From NCBI RefSeq assembly GCF_029667115.1, contig NZ_JARUIU010000015.1, positions 1-42,561 on the forward strand: a DNA stretch of 42,561 nt, read 5' to 3'. Origin of the DNA: Jeotgalibacillus sp. ET6 (GTDB lineage: Bacteria; Bacillota; Bacilli; Bacillales; Jeotgalibacillaceae). The position numbers were made by a program, and so were the translations under genes. The notes under the pieces are model-generated. The model searched no databases. It was not told the DNA's origin and saw only the letters and a list, made by a program, of their open reading frames with translations. Shown here piece by piece: positions 1 to 9,703 of the stretch. Position 1 is the first letter of the stretch, and each line of letters begins with the position of its first letter.

Positions 1-45
1 ACGCCGCCAGCGTTCGTCCTGAGCCAGGATCAAACTCTCCGTAAA
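1..45 (-). rRNA. 16S ribosomal RNA, 5' end only (partial)
   Basis: The reverse complement of the first 45 bases reads into the universally conserved start of bacterial 16S rRNA, with the 27F primer-site motif AGAGTTTGATCCTGGCTCAG followed by GACGAACGCTGGCGGCGT. The gene runs off the left edge, so only its first ~45 nt are present. The mature 5' end is placed at TTTACGGAGAG by analogy with Bacillus. The leader upstream (about 46-160) contains the TTGAAAACTAAACAACC-type sequence common in Bacillus rRNA leaders and spacers. Synteny with B. subtilis rrnO, next to gyrA, fits, although here the sigY operon and an HD-GYP gene lie in between. Confidence 0.95.
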
Positions 46-166
46 GTGTTTGATAAAGCTCATTGTGTTTCTTGTAAATCTTGTACTAACGTTGACGTTT
101 TTGGTTGTTTAGTTTTCAAGGTTCAAGGTGTTTCATTTGTGTATTGCTCTCTCAAGCGACCAATCT

Positions 167-196
167 ATCATAACATTTATTAAGTTATGATGTCAA
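167..196 (-). promoter_or_regulatory. rrn promoter P2 (sigma-A type)
   Basis: On the minus strand a perfect -35 TTGACA (191-196) and -10 TATGAT (167-172) are separated by 18 bp. It lies about 120 bp upstream of the mature 16S end and points into it. This is the strongest core promoter in the leader region. Confidence 0.85.
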
Positions 197-254
197 CAAC
201 TTTTTTTATTTTGCTTAAGCTGCTTAATTAGTGCGCCTCAAATCGACGCATATA

Positions 255-283
255 AATATACCATGCACTCTATTTAATAGCAA
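255..283 (-). promoter_or_regulatory. rrn promoter P1 candidate (sigma-A type)
   Basis: On the minus strand, TTGCTA (278-283) and TATATT (255-260) are 17 bp apart, about 88 bp upstream of the P2 promoter. Tandem P1/P2 promoters are usual for Bacillus rrn operons. The match is good but untested; the stretch between yxlG and P1 holds no gene. Confidence 0.55.
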
Positions 284-362
284 CCCTTATATTCAAAAAA
301 AGATTAATTGTTTAAAAGAGAACGAATAAATAGAGTGACAGCAGGAATCAACCGGTGCTTTC

Positions 363-1139
363 TTACCTCATCCATTCTGTTTTCTTCATATAGTAGACCG
401 CCACTGCCCCCATTCCTGAAATGAGTATTACCGCAATCATGAGGACGGGGATAGTCCCTGCGAGAGAATCTCCTTGAATAGCCTTGTGTGCATAGATTGG
501 CAGATTGCCTGGGCTCCATTTTAATAGCTGTTTAAAGACGGAGGGTAAAATCGTTAGAATCATAATGAGTAGAATACTAGCTGCACCCACCGCACCGGTT
601 TTTTTCAAAATAGAACTGAAGAAAAGAACAACGGTAAGAACAAAGATGAGCCAGATGAAATAATAACCTGAGGAAGCAAGTACATTTTTCAAATCCAATG
701 GCTCAAATAATAAGCGGATGTAATATAGGGCTGATAGGACGCCAATAATATAAGAAGTGGTGATTAAGAGGATCGCTGCAGTCCATTTTGATAAAAAGTA
801 ATTTGTGTAAGAGACCGGCTTGGTTAAAATCATCTGAGCGATTCCTTTATTTCTCTCGTTCGCAAACATTCCCATTAGAGACAGCGTGATCAGCAGGATG
901 CCAACTTGCGAGAATTGTGAAAAGGTATCAATGAATACTTGAGTGGATGAAGGGATTGGAAAATCAATAAGGGCTGCTTCAGGAAGACCGCCAAATTCTT
1001 TTAAAAGATCCTCAAGATAATAACTGGTTAAAGGCTGCATAATGCCAAGAGATAGAAATAATATGGGCATCCACAAAAATTTATAGCTTCTCCACATTTC
1101 AGTCAGTTCTTTTTTTAACAGGACGTAAAACTCATTCAT
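363..1139 (-). CDS. yxlG: ABC transporter permease YxlG (sigY operon)
   Basis: A 258-residue integral membrane protein of the ABC-2 permease type. It has an N-terminal cytoplasmic MNEFYVLLKKEL segment and about six hydrophobic segments (residues ~20-40, 75-90, 110-130, 150-175, 185-205, 225-250). It would pair with the ATPase YxlF, whose 3' end it overlaps by 8 nt; GAGGTG precedes the ATG. It is the last gene of a six-gene set in the order of B. subtilis sigY-yxlC-yxlD-yxlE-yxlF-yxlG, and the length matches YxlG (~259 aa). The substrate is unknown; an export role is inferred from the permease family. No convincing terminator lies between it and the rrn promoters. Confidence 0.88.
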   Translation of the reverse strand: MNEFYVLLKKELTEMWRSYKFLWMPILFLSLGIMQPLTSYYLEDLLKEFGGLPEAALIDFPIPSSTQVFIDTFSQFSQVGILLITLSLMGMFANERNKGIAQMILTKPVSYTNYFLSKWTAAILLITTSYIIGVLSALYYIRLLFEPLDLKNVLASSGYYFIWLIFVLTVVLFFSSILKKTGAVGAASILLIMILTILPSVFKQLLKWSPGNLPIYAHKAIQGDSLAGTIPVLMIAVILISGMGAVAVYYMKKTEWMR

Positions 1140-2031
1140 GATGCATCACCTCATGGAACACCTCTTCTAGTGTAGAGGTGCCGAATGTAATGGACCGTAC
1201 TGGAAGGTCGCTTCTGCTAATTTCATCTAACAGAATTCTTCTAAGATCGCCAAGATTCGATCCAATCACTTCTACTTCGTTTCCCTTTATTTGAATCTCC
1301 CATCCTGAGTAACGCTGCCGCATGTCTGCCACCCATGGCATAAAAGAATGTTCAAATGTGATAACCATTCGTGGTTTGTCATATTGCTGATAAATGTGGT
1401 GAAGGGAATCGAACAGGATCATTTTGCCTTTGTTCATCATAAGCACGTCATCACAAAGCAGCTGGGCATCATGGAGAACATGAGTAGAATACAGAATCGT
1501 CATTCTTTCTTTTAATTCGTTTAGAAGAATCATAATCTCTTTACGTCCAATTGGATCAAGTGCCGATACCGGTTCATCGAGCAACAGAAGCTTCGGCTCA
1601 TGCACCAAGGCTTGCGCGATACCGAGCCGTTGTTTCATTCCGCCTGAAAAACCGCCAATTTTTTTTCGGGACGCATCAGCAAGACCTACGAGCTCCAATA
1701 ATTCTGATGACCTTATCCGTGCTTCCTTTTTTGACTTTTTTCCTAGTCTGGCTGCAAATTGCAAAAACTCTTCCGCTGTCATCCAGTCATGGAATGCGGG
1801 GTATTGAGGAAGAAAACCAAGCTGAGTTCTCGGATCTTTTTTTGCCGTATCGTAGTGAATGCTTCCGCTGTCTGGAGCAGCTAGACCGCTTAGCATATTT
1901 AACAGGGAGGTTTTCCCTGCACCATTCGGACCGACAAGGGCTGTTGTCTTACCTGTTTTTAAGGAAAAGCTTACATCGGTTACTGCTTTTACCTGTCCAT
2001 ATTTTTTTGCGACTTTATGAAGAGTGATCAA
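1132..2031 (-). CDS. yxlF: ABC transporter ATP-binding protein YxlF
   Basis: A 299-residue ABC ATPase with Walker A GPNGAGKT (34-41), signature FSGGM (128-132), Walker B LLLLDEP (148-154) and an H-loop in STHVLHDA. The C-terminal ~80 residues resemble the accessory domain of ABC-2-type exporters. The start is TTG: AGGAG lies 9 nt upstream and no nearer ATG fits. It partners YxlG downstream, with coupled 8-nt overlap. In B. subtilis the yxlF homologue belongs to the sigma-Y operon; the exported molecule is not known. Confidence 0.9.
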   Translation of the reverse strand: MITLHKVAKKYGQVKAVTDVSFSLKTGKTTALVGPNGAGKTSLLNMLSGLAAPDSGSIHYDTAKKDPRTQLGFLPQYPAFHDWMTAEEFLQFAARLGKKSKKEARIRSSELLELVGLADASRKKIGGFSGGMKQRLGIAQALVHEPKLLLLDEPVSALDPIGRKEIMILLNELKERMTILYSTHVLHDAQLLCDDVLMMNKGKMILFDSLHHIYQQYDKPRMVITFEHSFMPWVADMRQRYSGWEIQIKGNEVEVIGSNLGDLRRILLDEISRSDLPVRSITFGTSTLEEVFHEVMHHE

Positions 2032-2034
2032 TGG

Positions 2035-2226
2035 TTACATCTCCTTTCTGCCAAAGATAAAGTAGAGGATGGGGCCGATGGTACTGATCAATACGATACA
2101 CAGCACCCAAAGTACTTTAGGTCCGTTTGTGGATGGCCGCTTGATTACATCAACCAGTGCGATAATAGCTAATAGAAGACTGATGACAAGCAGCGGAGCA
2201 ATCATCGCAAAATTAACATTCTCCAT
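2035..2226 (-). CDS. yxlE: Small membrane protein YxlE (PLDc_N family)
   Basis: 63 residues with two hydrophobic segments (about 7-27 and 39-58) and a conserved WVLCIVLISTIGPILYFIFG block, typical of the PLDc_N domain (the N-terminal membrane part of cardiolipin synthases) occurring alone. It matches B. subtilis YxlE in size and position. GGAGGG lies 6 nt before the ATG, and the start overlaps the end of yxlD by 14 nt. Function is unknown; it may assist the YxlF/YxlG exporter or the control of SigY. Confidence 0.85.
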   Translation of the reverse strand: MENVNFAMIAPLLVISLLLAIIALVDVIKRPSTNGPKVLWVLCIVLISTIGPILYFIFGRKEM

Positions 2227-2443
2227 TCTTTTCCCTCCTTCGCTGAATCGCCGGTGTCACAACTCTTGACCAAAGCAAATAAACCACGATGGGCATCGGC
2301 GTCTGAATCATCCCCCACAATCCCCAAAACCATCTGGCATGCCCCCTTTTTCTTGCATCAATAAATAAATAAATGCTTTGGGCAAGTAAGATAATAGCTA
2401 GCAAAATAAAAAAAACAATTGGAACCTCTTTAAGATCATTCAT
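2213..2443 (-). CDS. yxlD: Small membrane protein YxlD
   Basis: 76 residues with two hydrophobic segments (about 7-25 and 37-58) separated by a basic DARKRGHARW stretch. Two in-frame ATGs occur; the second (2443) is preferred because AAGGTG sits 7 nt upstream of it and directly abuts the first. Its place between yxlC and yxlE matches B. subtilis YxlD, which has been reported to help YxlC restrain sigma-Y. The sequence is too short for independent family assignment, so the name rests on synteny and topology. Confidence 0.75.
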   Translation of the reverse strand: MNDLKEVPIVFFILLAIILLAQSIYLFIDARKRGHARWFWGLWGMIQTPMPIVVYLLWSRVVTPAIQRRREKNGEC

Positions 2444-2735
2444 GGCCATGCACCTTTTCCTTGTAAAAATACACTGCTCCGCTGGCGCTCACGAGCAAAA
2501 GAATAAAAAAGTGGATCATTAGATATACTGCAGGTGAATTCATGATGAATACAACTGTACTAATGGCAAGTAAAAGAGCAATGGCCATAAATAAATACAG
2601 TTCCATTCTCATCCTTTTCTTTGTTTGATGAACCAGCATTTTCATTGAATCTACAGAAGGAACATGGGTTTCTACTTTATCTAACCCCCGAAGTCCTTCT
2701 TTAATAGAATGTTCTAGGCGTTTATTCTGATCCAT
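2436..2735 (-). CDS. yxlC: Anti-sigma factor YxlC (for SigY)
   Basis: 99 residues: a hydrophilic N-terminal half (MDQNKRLEHSIKEGL..., likely the sigma-binding part) followed by two hydrophobic segments (about 48-66 and 72-90) and a short charged tail. The ATG at 2735 is chosen because GGAG lies 8 nt upstream; a TTG six bases earlier is too close to the same site. The ORF overlaps the 3' end of sigY by 14 nt, so the two are probably translationally coupled, a usual layout for an ECF sigma factor and its membrane anti-sigma factor. B. subtilis YxlC is the known negative regulator of sigma-Y. Confidence 0.82.
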   Translation of the reverse strand: MDQNKRLEHSIKEGLRGLDKVETHVPSVDSMKMLVHQTKKRMRMELYLFMAIALLLAISTVVFIMNSPAVYLMIHFFILLLVSASGAVYFYKEKVHGHE

Positions 2736-3249
2736 CTTCAAGCTCCTCTCTCAGTTTTCTTAACCCGTTGTTTAATCTCGACTTAACCGTTCCGATGGGT
2801 ACTCGGCAAATACCAGCGATTTCTTCATAGCTGTAACCATAATAGTGTTTTAAAATGACCGGGAGGCGATGAGTGTCTTTTAACTTTTTTAGAGCTTCTG
2901 TAATGATGAGCGTTTCATCCCCTTTTTTTTGACCCAGCTTCCACGAAAGCTGCTGCTTATTTAGATACGTCTTTTCCCGCTTCTTTTTTCTTTTTTTATC
3001 CAGCCATAAGTTTGTTCCTATTTGAATCATCCATGTGGTAAACGCTGCTTTTCCGGGATTATATTGATCGAACCGTTCAATGCACCTGACGATCGTATCC
3101 TGTGTTAAATCCTCTGCTTCTGAAGGATAAAGGGTTAATTTTACTAAATATAAAAATAAAAATTGATAGTGTTCTTGCAAAAGCATCGCAAGGGCTTCAT
3201 CATTTCCGGCCATTGCTTGCTGAATTCGTTCCAATTCCCTTTCGTTCAC
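2722..3249 (-). CDS. sigY: ECF RNA polymerase sigma factor SigY
   Basis: A 175-residue ECF (group IV) sigma factor. Sigma region 2 is visible as DLTQDTIVRCIERFDQY followed by FTTWMIQIGTN and a basic LDKKRKKK stretch. Region 4 carries the helix-turn-helix YSYEEIAGICRVPIGTVKSR. The GTG at 3249 is preferred over the GTG at 3258 because AGAAGGTG lies 6 nt before it. It heads the six-gene operon with yxlCDEFG in the B. subtilis order, which is the main support for calling it SigY rather than another ECF factor. An ECF-type promoter upstream suggests autoregulation. Confidence 0.87.
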   Translation of the reverse strand: MNERELERIQQAMAGNDEALAMLLQEHYQFLFLYLVKLTLYPSEAEDLTQDTIVRCIERFDQYNPGKAAFTTWMIQIGTNLWLDKKRKKKREKTYLNKQQLSWKLGQKKGDETLIITEALKKLKDTHRLPVILKHYYGYSYEEIAGICRVPIGTVKSRLNNGLRKLREELEDGSE

Positions 3250-3285
3250 AGGTTTCACCTTCTTTTTTTACAATCTTACTTCTTA

Positions 3286-3311
3286 TACGTTTATGAGATG
3301 CAGTTTGTTCA
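3286..3311 (-). promoter_or_regulatory. Candidate autoregulatory ECF (sigma-Y) promoter of sigY operon
   Basis: On the minus strand TGAACA (3306-3311), 16 bp and CGTA (3286-3289) lie 37 bp upstream of the sigY start codon. This is one base off in each element from the TGAACG-N16-CGTC pattern described for B. subtilis sigma-Y, and it keeps the general ECF AAC/CGT signature. Confidence 0.6.
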
Positions 3312-3456
3312 TTTTTCATTTAAATGAGGTGGCAATCTGTATAACCTAAAGGGGAAAGGCAGGAAGATTCCTGGAGGAAATGAATCGTGCTTGAGACTCT
3401 ATACTACACGGCAAGGCTTTCAGCACCATTCCTGCTGAACGGAAAGGGAGCCATAC

Positions 3457-3486
3457 TAAAAGCCTGAGACACTAGTGTCCCAGGCT
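3457..3486 (-). terminator. Rho-independent terminator of the HD-GYP-like gene
   Basis: AGCCTG...CAGGCT inverted repeat (3461-3486) of 12 bp per arm plus a 2-nt centre. The single A/C mismatch on the plus strand becomes a G·U pair in the minus-strand transcript. Only a short TTTT follows on the minus strand, so efficiency is uncertain. The remaining 3259-3528 spacer holds the sigY promoter and nothing else I can identify. Confidence 0.65.
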
Positions 3487-3528
3487 CTCATAAAATTATG
3501 TACCACCGATATCGTCTTGAACTTCTTG

Positions 3529-4623
3529 TTACATGATCCGTTCAATAAAAAGCGTTCGCTGCTTTGAAAGATCGAGTATATCTTCTGCTTCCATTCTTTT
3601 AACCACTGGTCTTATTGTGTCAGTTGGCGGTGTGTAAATAACTTCTGCATGCTGGCCGTCAGATAATTGAACCTTTGTTCCGGGTGTAAGATTTCCAATG
3701 ATGTCCTGCAGTGCTTTTACTACGACGATATCAAACTTGCCGAAGCTGTCTTCCGTTATAATTTCAAGTGTTTTGAATGGGGACTGCCTTTGTTTGTACA
3801 GCCGTTCTGAAGTCATTGCATGATACATATCGGCAAGGGCAATGATTTGAGAAAACATACTGATATTCTGCCCTTTCTCTCCGATCGGGTATCCGCTGCC
3901 ATCTAATCGTTCATGGTGCTGATAAATGGCTTTTTTCATTTCTTTTTTCAGGAACGGCGTGTCCATAATATATTGATAGCTGAAAATGGAGTGCTTTCGG
4001 ATTTCAATGGCTTCATCCCGCTCAAGACCGGATGATTTTTGAAGGATGGACATCGGCATTTTAGCCATACCGGCATCTGCGAGCACACCCGCAAGTGACA
4101 GCTGCGTACATAAGCCATCTTCATACCCCATTTTGCGTCCAATAAGATGACAAAGGACCCCAACAGCAATAGAGTGATGCGCGATATACTCTTTCGCTTC
4201 ACACAATTCATGCAGACGGTGGACGTATGTATCCATTTGAGAGTTAGTGATTACAGGAAGAATGGCTTGCTTGAGCTTCACAATATCCACTTTGCTGCCT
4301 GACTGCCAATTGGAAAATTCATTTTTATAAAACATGACCGCTTCATGATATTCACGTTCAAATTCAGTTCGCGGACGTGAGAGGGAAGAACGTTCTTGTC
4401 TTTCTTCGCTTATAGAAGCTTCATCAAGCGCCTCTGCTCCAAAAAGGCTCCCATCTTCTTTTTTAGTTTTCACCGCTACGTAGTCAATTTGAAAAGCCTG
4501 CAAAACCTCTATATGCAAAGCTGTAATGGACGTATTCGTCTTCATTATCGGGTAATTTGTTAATCCCATGATATTTTCAGCAATAATACAGCCTTCGTGT
4601 AAATCCTCCACTTTTACCTTCAT
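3529..4623 (-). CDS. HD-GYP domain protein with degenerate metal site
   Basis: 364 residues; the N-terminal ~80 resemble the small domain that often precedes HD-GYP in Bacillus, and the C-terminal two thirds is an HD-GYP fold. Recognisable pieces are HHS (149-151), HHERLDGSGYP (236-246, with the GYP) and the ALADMYHAMTSERLY helix. The eponymous HD pair, normally LLHDIGK, reads VLADAGMAK here, so the metal-ligand histidine is Ala182 and the following lysine is lost. Cyclic-di-GMP hydrolysis is therefore doubtful and a binding or scaffold role is possible. The ATG at 4623 has GGGGTGA 6 nt upstream. It is probably monocistronic, between gyrA and the sigY operon. Confidence 0.8.
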   Translation of the reverse strand: MKVKVEDLHEGCIIAENIMGLTNYPIMKTNTSITALHIEVLQAFQIDYVAVKTKKEDGSLFGAEALDEASISEERQERSSLSRPRTEFEREYHEAVMFYKNEFSNWQSGSKVDIVKLKQAILPVITNSQMDTYVHRLHELCEAKEYIAHHSIAVGVLCHLIGRKMGYEDGLCTQLSLAGVLADAGMAKMPMSILQKSSGLERDEAIEIRKHSIFSYQYIMDTPFLKKEMKKAIYQHHERLDGSGYPIGEKGQNISMFSQIIALADMYHAMTSERLYKQRQSPFKTLEIITEDSFGKFDIVVVKALQDIIGNLTPGTKVQLSDGQHAEVIYTPPTDTIRPVVKRMEAEDILDLSKQRTLFIERIM

Positions 4624-4673
4624 TCCGCTCACCCCGTCATTATACCTAGTTCTTTATTATCATTTTACCACAT

Positions 4674-4711
4674 AAAAAAAAGAAAACAGGAAGTATTTTT
4701 CCTGTTTTCTT
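4674..4711 (-). terminator. gyrA terminator
   Basis: 13-bp perfect inverted repeat AAGAAAACAGGAA (4680-4692) / TTCCTGTTTTCTT (4699-4711) with a 6-nt loop, followed on the minus strand by a run of seven to eight T residues. It sits directly after the gyrA stop codon. Confidence 0.9.
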
Positions 4712-4717
4712 TACTAT

Positions 4718-7270
4718 TTACTCTTCTGAATCTTCGTCTGAGTCTGAGGAATAGTCGGATGAAATATCCGTTTCTTCTGTTTCCACAGGATCTGCAGGCG
4801 CAGATGTTTCAAGCATTTCTTCTATCTCTTCTTCAATTTCTTCTTCTTTTTCTATTCGTGTAACAGTCGCAACCGATTCCTGATCACCGAGACGAATCAG
4901 TTTAACCCCTTGCGTACTGCGGCCTGTTTGAGAAATGCCGCTGACATCCATTCGGATCAATACGCCTTGAACCGTAATGATCATGACATCTTCTTCACCC
5001 GATACCGCTTTTACAGCAATGAGTTTACCGTTTTTATCCGTGATGTTGCAGGTCTTAATCCCTTTTCCACCACGTGATTGAACACGATAGTCCTTCTCTG
5101 TTGTCCTTTTTCCATACCCATTTTCCGTTACAACAAGAATTTCATTATCCGGTTCGAGAATTTCCATTCCTACGACAATATCCTCGCCTTTGAGACGAAT
5201 ACCCCGGACACCTGTAGCTGTACGGCCCATTGACCGGACGTCGGATTCAGGGAATCGGATCAGCAGCCCATTCTGGGTACCGATAATGATTTCCTTATTT
5301 CCATCGGTAAATTTAACGGAAATAAGATCGTCGCCCTCTTTTAAATTGATAGCGATCAAACCATTTGTTCTGATATTCGCAAAATCAGACACAGGTGTAC
5401 GCTTGGAAATACCGTACTTGGTCGTAAAGAAGAAGAATGAATCTTCTTTAAATTCTTCTACTCTGATCATCGCGTTAATATCTTCATCCTTATCAATTCC
5501 AAGCAGATTGATAATTGGCAGCCCTTTTGCGGTTCTGCTGTATTCCGGAATTTCATACCCTTTTGTACGGTATACTTTTCCTTTATTGGAGAAAAACAGA
5601 ATGGTATCATGCGTTGACGTTGTTAATAGATGCTCAACAAAATCATTTTCATTCGTTCCCATTCCCTGTATACCGCGGCCGCCCCGTTTCTGACTGCGGT
5701 AAGTAGAAGCTGGAAGACGTTTAATATAGCCGTTATGCGTAAGGGTGACAATTAAATTCTCGCGTGGAATTAAATCCTCGTCCTCAATCATCTCAGCTCC
5801 GCCGGTCGTAATTTCAGTCCGGCGCTTATCATTAAAGCGCTCTTTAATCTCTGTGAGTTCTTCACGGATGATTTCAAGGACGCGCTCGTCACTGTTTAAA
5901 ACGGCTTTTAAATCCGCAATTAATTGAACGAGTGCCTGATATTCTTCTTCTATCTTGTCGCGCTCCAGACCGGTTAAACGCTGTAGACGCATATCCAGTA
6001 TAGCCTGAGCTTGTTTTTCTGACAGATCAAATTGCTCCATCAAGCCTTCTTTTGCTGCATCAGCCGTCTGAGATCCACGAATAAGTGCAATAATTGCATC
6101 AATATGATCGAGTGCGATGCGAAGTCCTTCTAAGATGTGAGCACGTGCTTCTGCTTTTCGAAGCTCAAACTCAGTTCTGCGGCGTATAACGACCTTTTGG
6201 TGCTCAAGGTAATAGTGCAGCGCTTCTTTTAAATTCAGCACCTTCGGCTGACCATCCACAAGCGCCAGCATATTAATTCCAAAGCTTGTTTGAAGAGCAG
6301 TTTGCTTGTACAGATTGTTTAGAAGCACATTGGCATTGGCATCACGGCGTACTTCAATGACGATCCGCATTCCGTTCCGGTCAGATTCGTCGCGAAGATC
6401 GGTAATGCCATCTATTTTTTTATCACGAACCAATTCTGCGATTTTTTCAATGAGTCTCGCTTTATTTACCTGATAGGGAAGCTCGTGAACGAGGATGGTT
6501 TCACGCCCGTTCGCTTTTTGCTCAATTTCCACTTTTGCACGCTGAACGACTGAACCCCGTCCTGTTTCATAGGCACGGCGGATTCCGCTGCGTCCCAAAA
6601 TAAGACCGCCCGTTGGGAAATCCGGACCTGGGATGTGCTCCATGAGTTCTCCGATTGTGATTTCCGGATGCTGCGTAAACGCAAGAAGTCCGTCAATGAC
6701 TTCCCCAAGCTGATGAGGAGGAATATTCGTGGCCATCCCAACAGCAATTCCGCTTGAGCCATTAACCAGCAGATTAGGAAAACGGGAAGGCAAAACGACA
6801 GGCTCCCGTTCTGAGCCGTCATAGTTATCCCGATAATCAATGGTGTCTTTGTTTATGTCGCGAATCAATTCCATGGATATTTTCGACATTCTTGCTTCGG
6901 TGTAACGCATAGCTGCTGCTGCGTCGCCATCTACAGAACCAAAATTACCATGCCCCTGAACCAGCATATACCGATAACTGAAATCCTGCGCCATACGCAC
7001 CATTGTATCGTAAACAGCGGAATCTCCATGAGGGTGATACTTACCAATTACTTCACCGACGATACGTGCGGATTTCTTATACGCCTTATCAGAAGTCATC
7101 CCGAGATCATTCATCGCATATAAAATACGACGGTGAACCGGCTTTAACCCATCTCTTGCGTCAGGAAGGGCACGCGCCACAATAACACTCATGGCATAAT
7201 CCAAAAAAGAAGTACGCATTTCCTGACTAATATTTATTTCGTGAACATTCGAGCTCGGCGTCTCAGCCAT
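4718..7270 (-). CDS. gyrA: DNA gyrase subunit A
   Basis: The 850-residue GyrA subunit cuts and rejoins DNA in the A2B2 gyrase that supercoils the chromosome. The active-site tyrosine is Tyr123 in [11 protein letters not shown]. The quinolone-resistance region reads [10 protein letters not shown], with Ser84 and an acidic Asp88, the usual drug-sensitive residues. The GyrA box [10 protein letters not shown] lies near residue 530 and marks the DNA-wrapping C-terminal beta-pinwheel. The last ~45 residues form a very acidic tail ([10 protein letters not shown]... DSDEDSEE). AAGGAGGT precedes the ATG by 10 nt. It follows gyrB with a 189-bp gap that contains a strong hairpin. Confidence 0.98.
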   Translation of the reverse strand: MAETPSSNVHEINISQEMRTSFLDYAMSVIVARALPDARDGLKPVHRRILYAMNDLGMTSDKAYKKSARIVGEVIGKYHPHGDSAVYDTMVRMAQDFSYRYMLVQGHGNFGSVDGDAAAAMRYTEARMSKISMELIRDINKDTIDYRDNYDGSEREPVVLPSRFPNLLVNGSSGIAVGMATNIPPHQLGEVIDGLLAFTQHPEITIGELMEHIPGPDFPTGGLILGRSGIRRAYETGRGSVVQRAKVEIEQKANGRETILVHELPYQVNKARLIEKIAELVRDKKIDGITDLRDESDRNGMRIVIEVRRDANANVLLNNLYKQTALQTSFGINMLALVDGQPKVLNLKEALHYYLEHQKVVIRRRTEFELRKAEARAHILEGLRIALDHIDAIIALIRGSQTADAAKEGLMEQFDLSEKQAQAILDMRLQRLTGLERDKIEEEYQALVQLIADLKAVLNSDERVLEIIREELTEIKERFNDKRRTEITTGGAEMIEDEDLIPRENLIVTLTHNGYIKRLPASTYRSQKRGGRGIQGMGTNENDFVEHLLTTSTHDTILFFSNKGKVYRTKGYEIPEYSRTAKGLPIINLLGIDKDEDINAMIRVEEFKEDSFFFFTTKYGISKRTPVSDFANIRTNGLIAINLKEGDDLISVKFTDGNKEIIIGTQNGLLIRFPESDVRSMGRTATGVRGIRLKGEDIVVGMEILEPDNEILVVTENGYGKRTTEKDYRVQSRGGKGIKTCNITDKNGKLIAVKAVSGEEDVMIITVQGVLIRMDVSGISQTGRSTQGVKLIRLGDQESVATVTRIEKEEEIEEEIEEMLETSAPADPVETEETDISSDYSSDSDEDSEE

Positions 7271-7332
7271 AATATGGGAAACCTCCTTATTTAAAAGCGG
7301 AAGGCGTCTTCAGCCCAGACAATCATAAGACA

Positions 7333-7371
7333 CTCCGGCCAGGTGAACCGCTTTGGTTCACCTGGACGGAG
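7333..7371 (-). repeat. Strong hairpin in the gyrB-gyrA spacer
   Basis: Perfect 11-bp arms CCAGGTGAACC (7339-7349) and GGTTCACCTGG (7355-7365) around a 5-nt loop, extended by CTCCG/CGGAG (7333-7337 / 7367-7371) across one mismatch. No T-run follows on either strand, so it is not a canonical terminator. It lies in the presumed gyrB-gyrA transcript, 63 bp before the gyrA start, and could act in RNA processing or stability. Confidence 0.7.
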
Positions 7372-7459
7372 AGGTTGATGACTGCAAGGGCCGGCGCCTG
7401 CTAAACATGATTTATATAGTTAAACGTGAAGAAAGGATGGTAAAACCACTGCCCCAGTC

Positions 7460-9412
<1,953 letters not shown>

Positions 9413-9447
9413 CTACACTTTCTCTCACGTTGCAATTTTCTTCGAAT

Positions 9448-9699
9448 TTATTTAAAAATTGGCTTGACCATTTTTTCTGATCTTTTTTTAAGTGTGCTTG
9501 AGGACAAGGGAGACAGGTAGACTCTGAAATCAGTAACTACAATGGATTTACAGTTTGATTCGCATAGATCGACGATGCCATTATCGTTCTCTTTCATGTA
9601 TTCTTCCATGATAAGAGAGGATTTTACAGACTCTATATCCATTATTGCCACGATGTCATGCATTCTTACCATCGACTCGCCTCCTATATGAACATACAT
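9448..9699 (-). CDS. remB: Extracellular matrix regulatory protein RemB (YaaB)
   Basis: An 83-residue DUF370-family protein: MYVHIGGESMVRMHDIVAIMDIE at the N-terminus and the characteristic SIVVTDFRVYLSPLSSSTLKKR block at residues ~52-73. In B. subtilis RemB (YaaB) and its paralogue RemA influence biofilm matrix genes; RemA is an oligomeric DNA-binding protein, whereas RemB's biochemical action is less defined. GGAGGG precedes the ATG by 8 nt. It starts 4 nt after the recF stop and lies 44 nt before gyrB, as in B. subtilis. Confidence 0.92.
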   Translation of the reverse strand: MYVHIGGESMVRMHDIVAIMDIESVKSSLIMEEYMKENDNGIVDLCESNCKSIVVTDFRVYLSPLSSSTLKKRSEKMVKPIFK

Positions 9700-9703
9700 A
9701 GGA

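Noticed and set aside
304-519. 71-codon minus-strand ORF overlapping the end of yxlG
   Set aside because: It is in another frame of yxlG and the downstream spacer, has no ribosome-binding site, and its protein has no domain-like pattern.
4639-4644. TATAAT just upstream of the HD-GYP-like gene as its promoter
   Set aside because: No -35 lies at 16-18 bp, and the transcript would start inside or at the ribosome-binding site; not reported as a feature.
6466-6840. Long alternative-frame ORFs inside gyrA, gyrB, rplI/gdpP and dnaC (for example 124 codons here)
   Set aside because: They are shadows of well-identified genes, with no ribosome-binding sites and low-complexity or Cys/Trp-rich translations.
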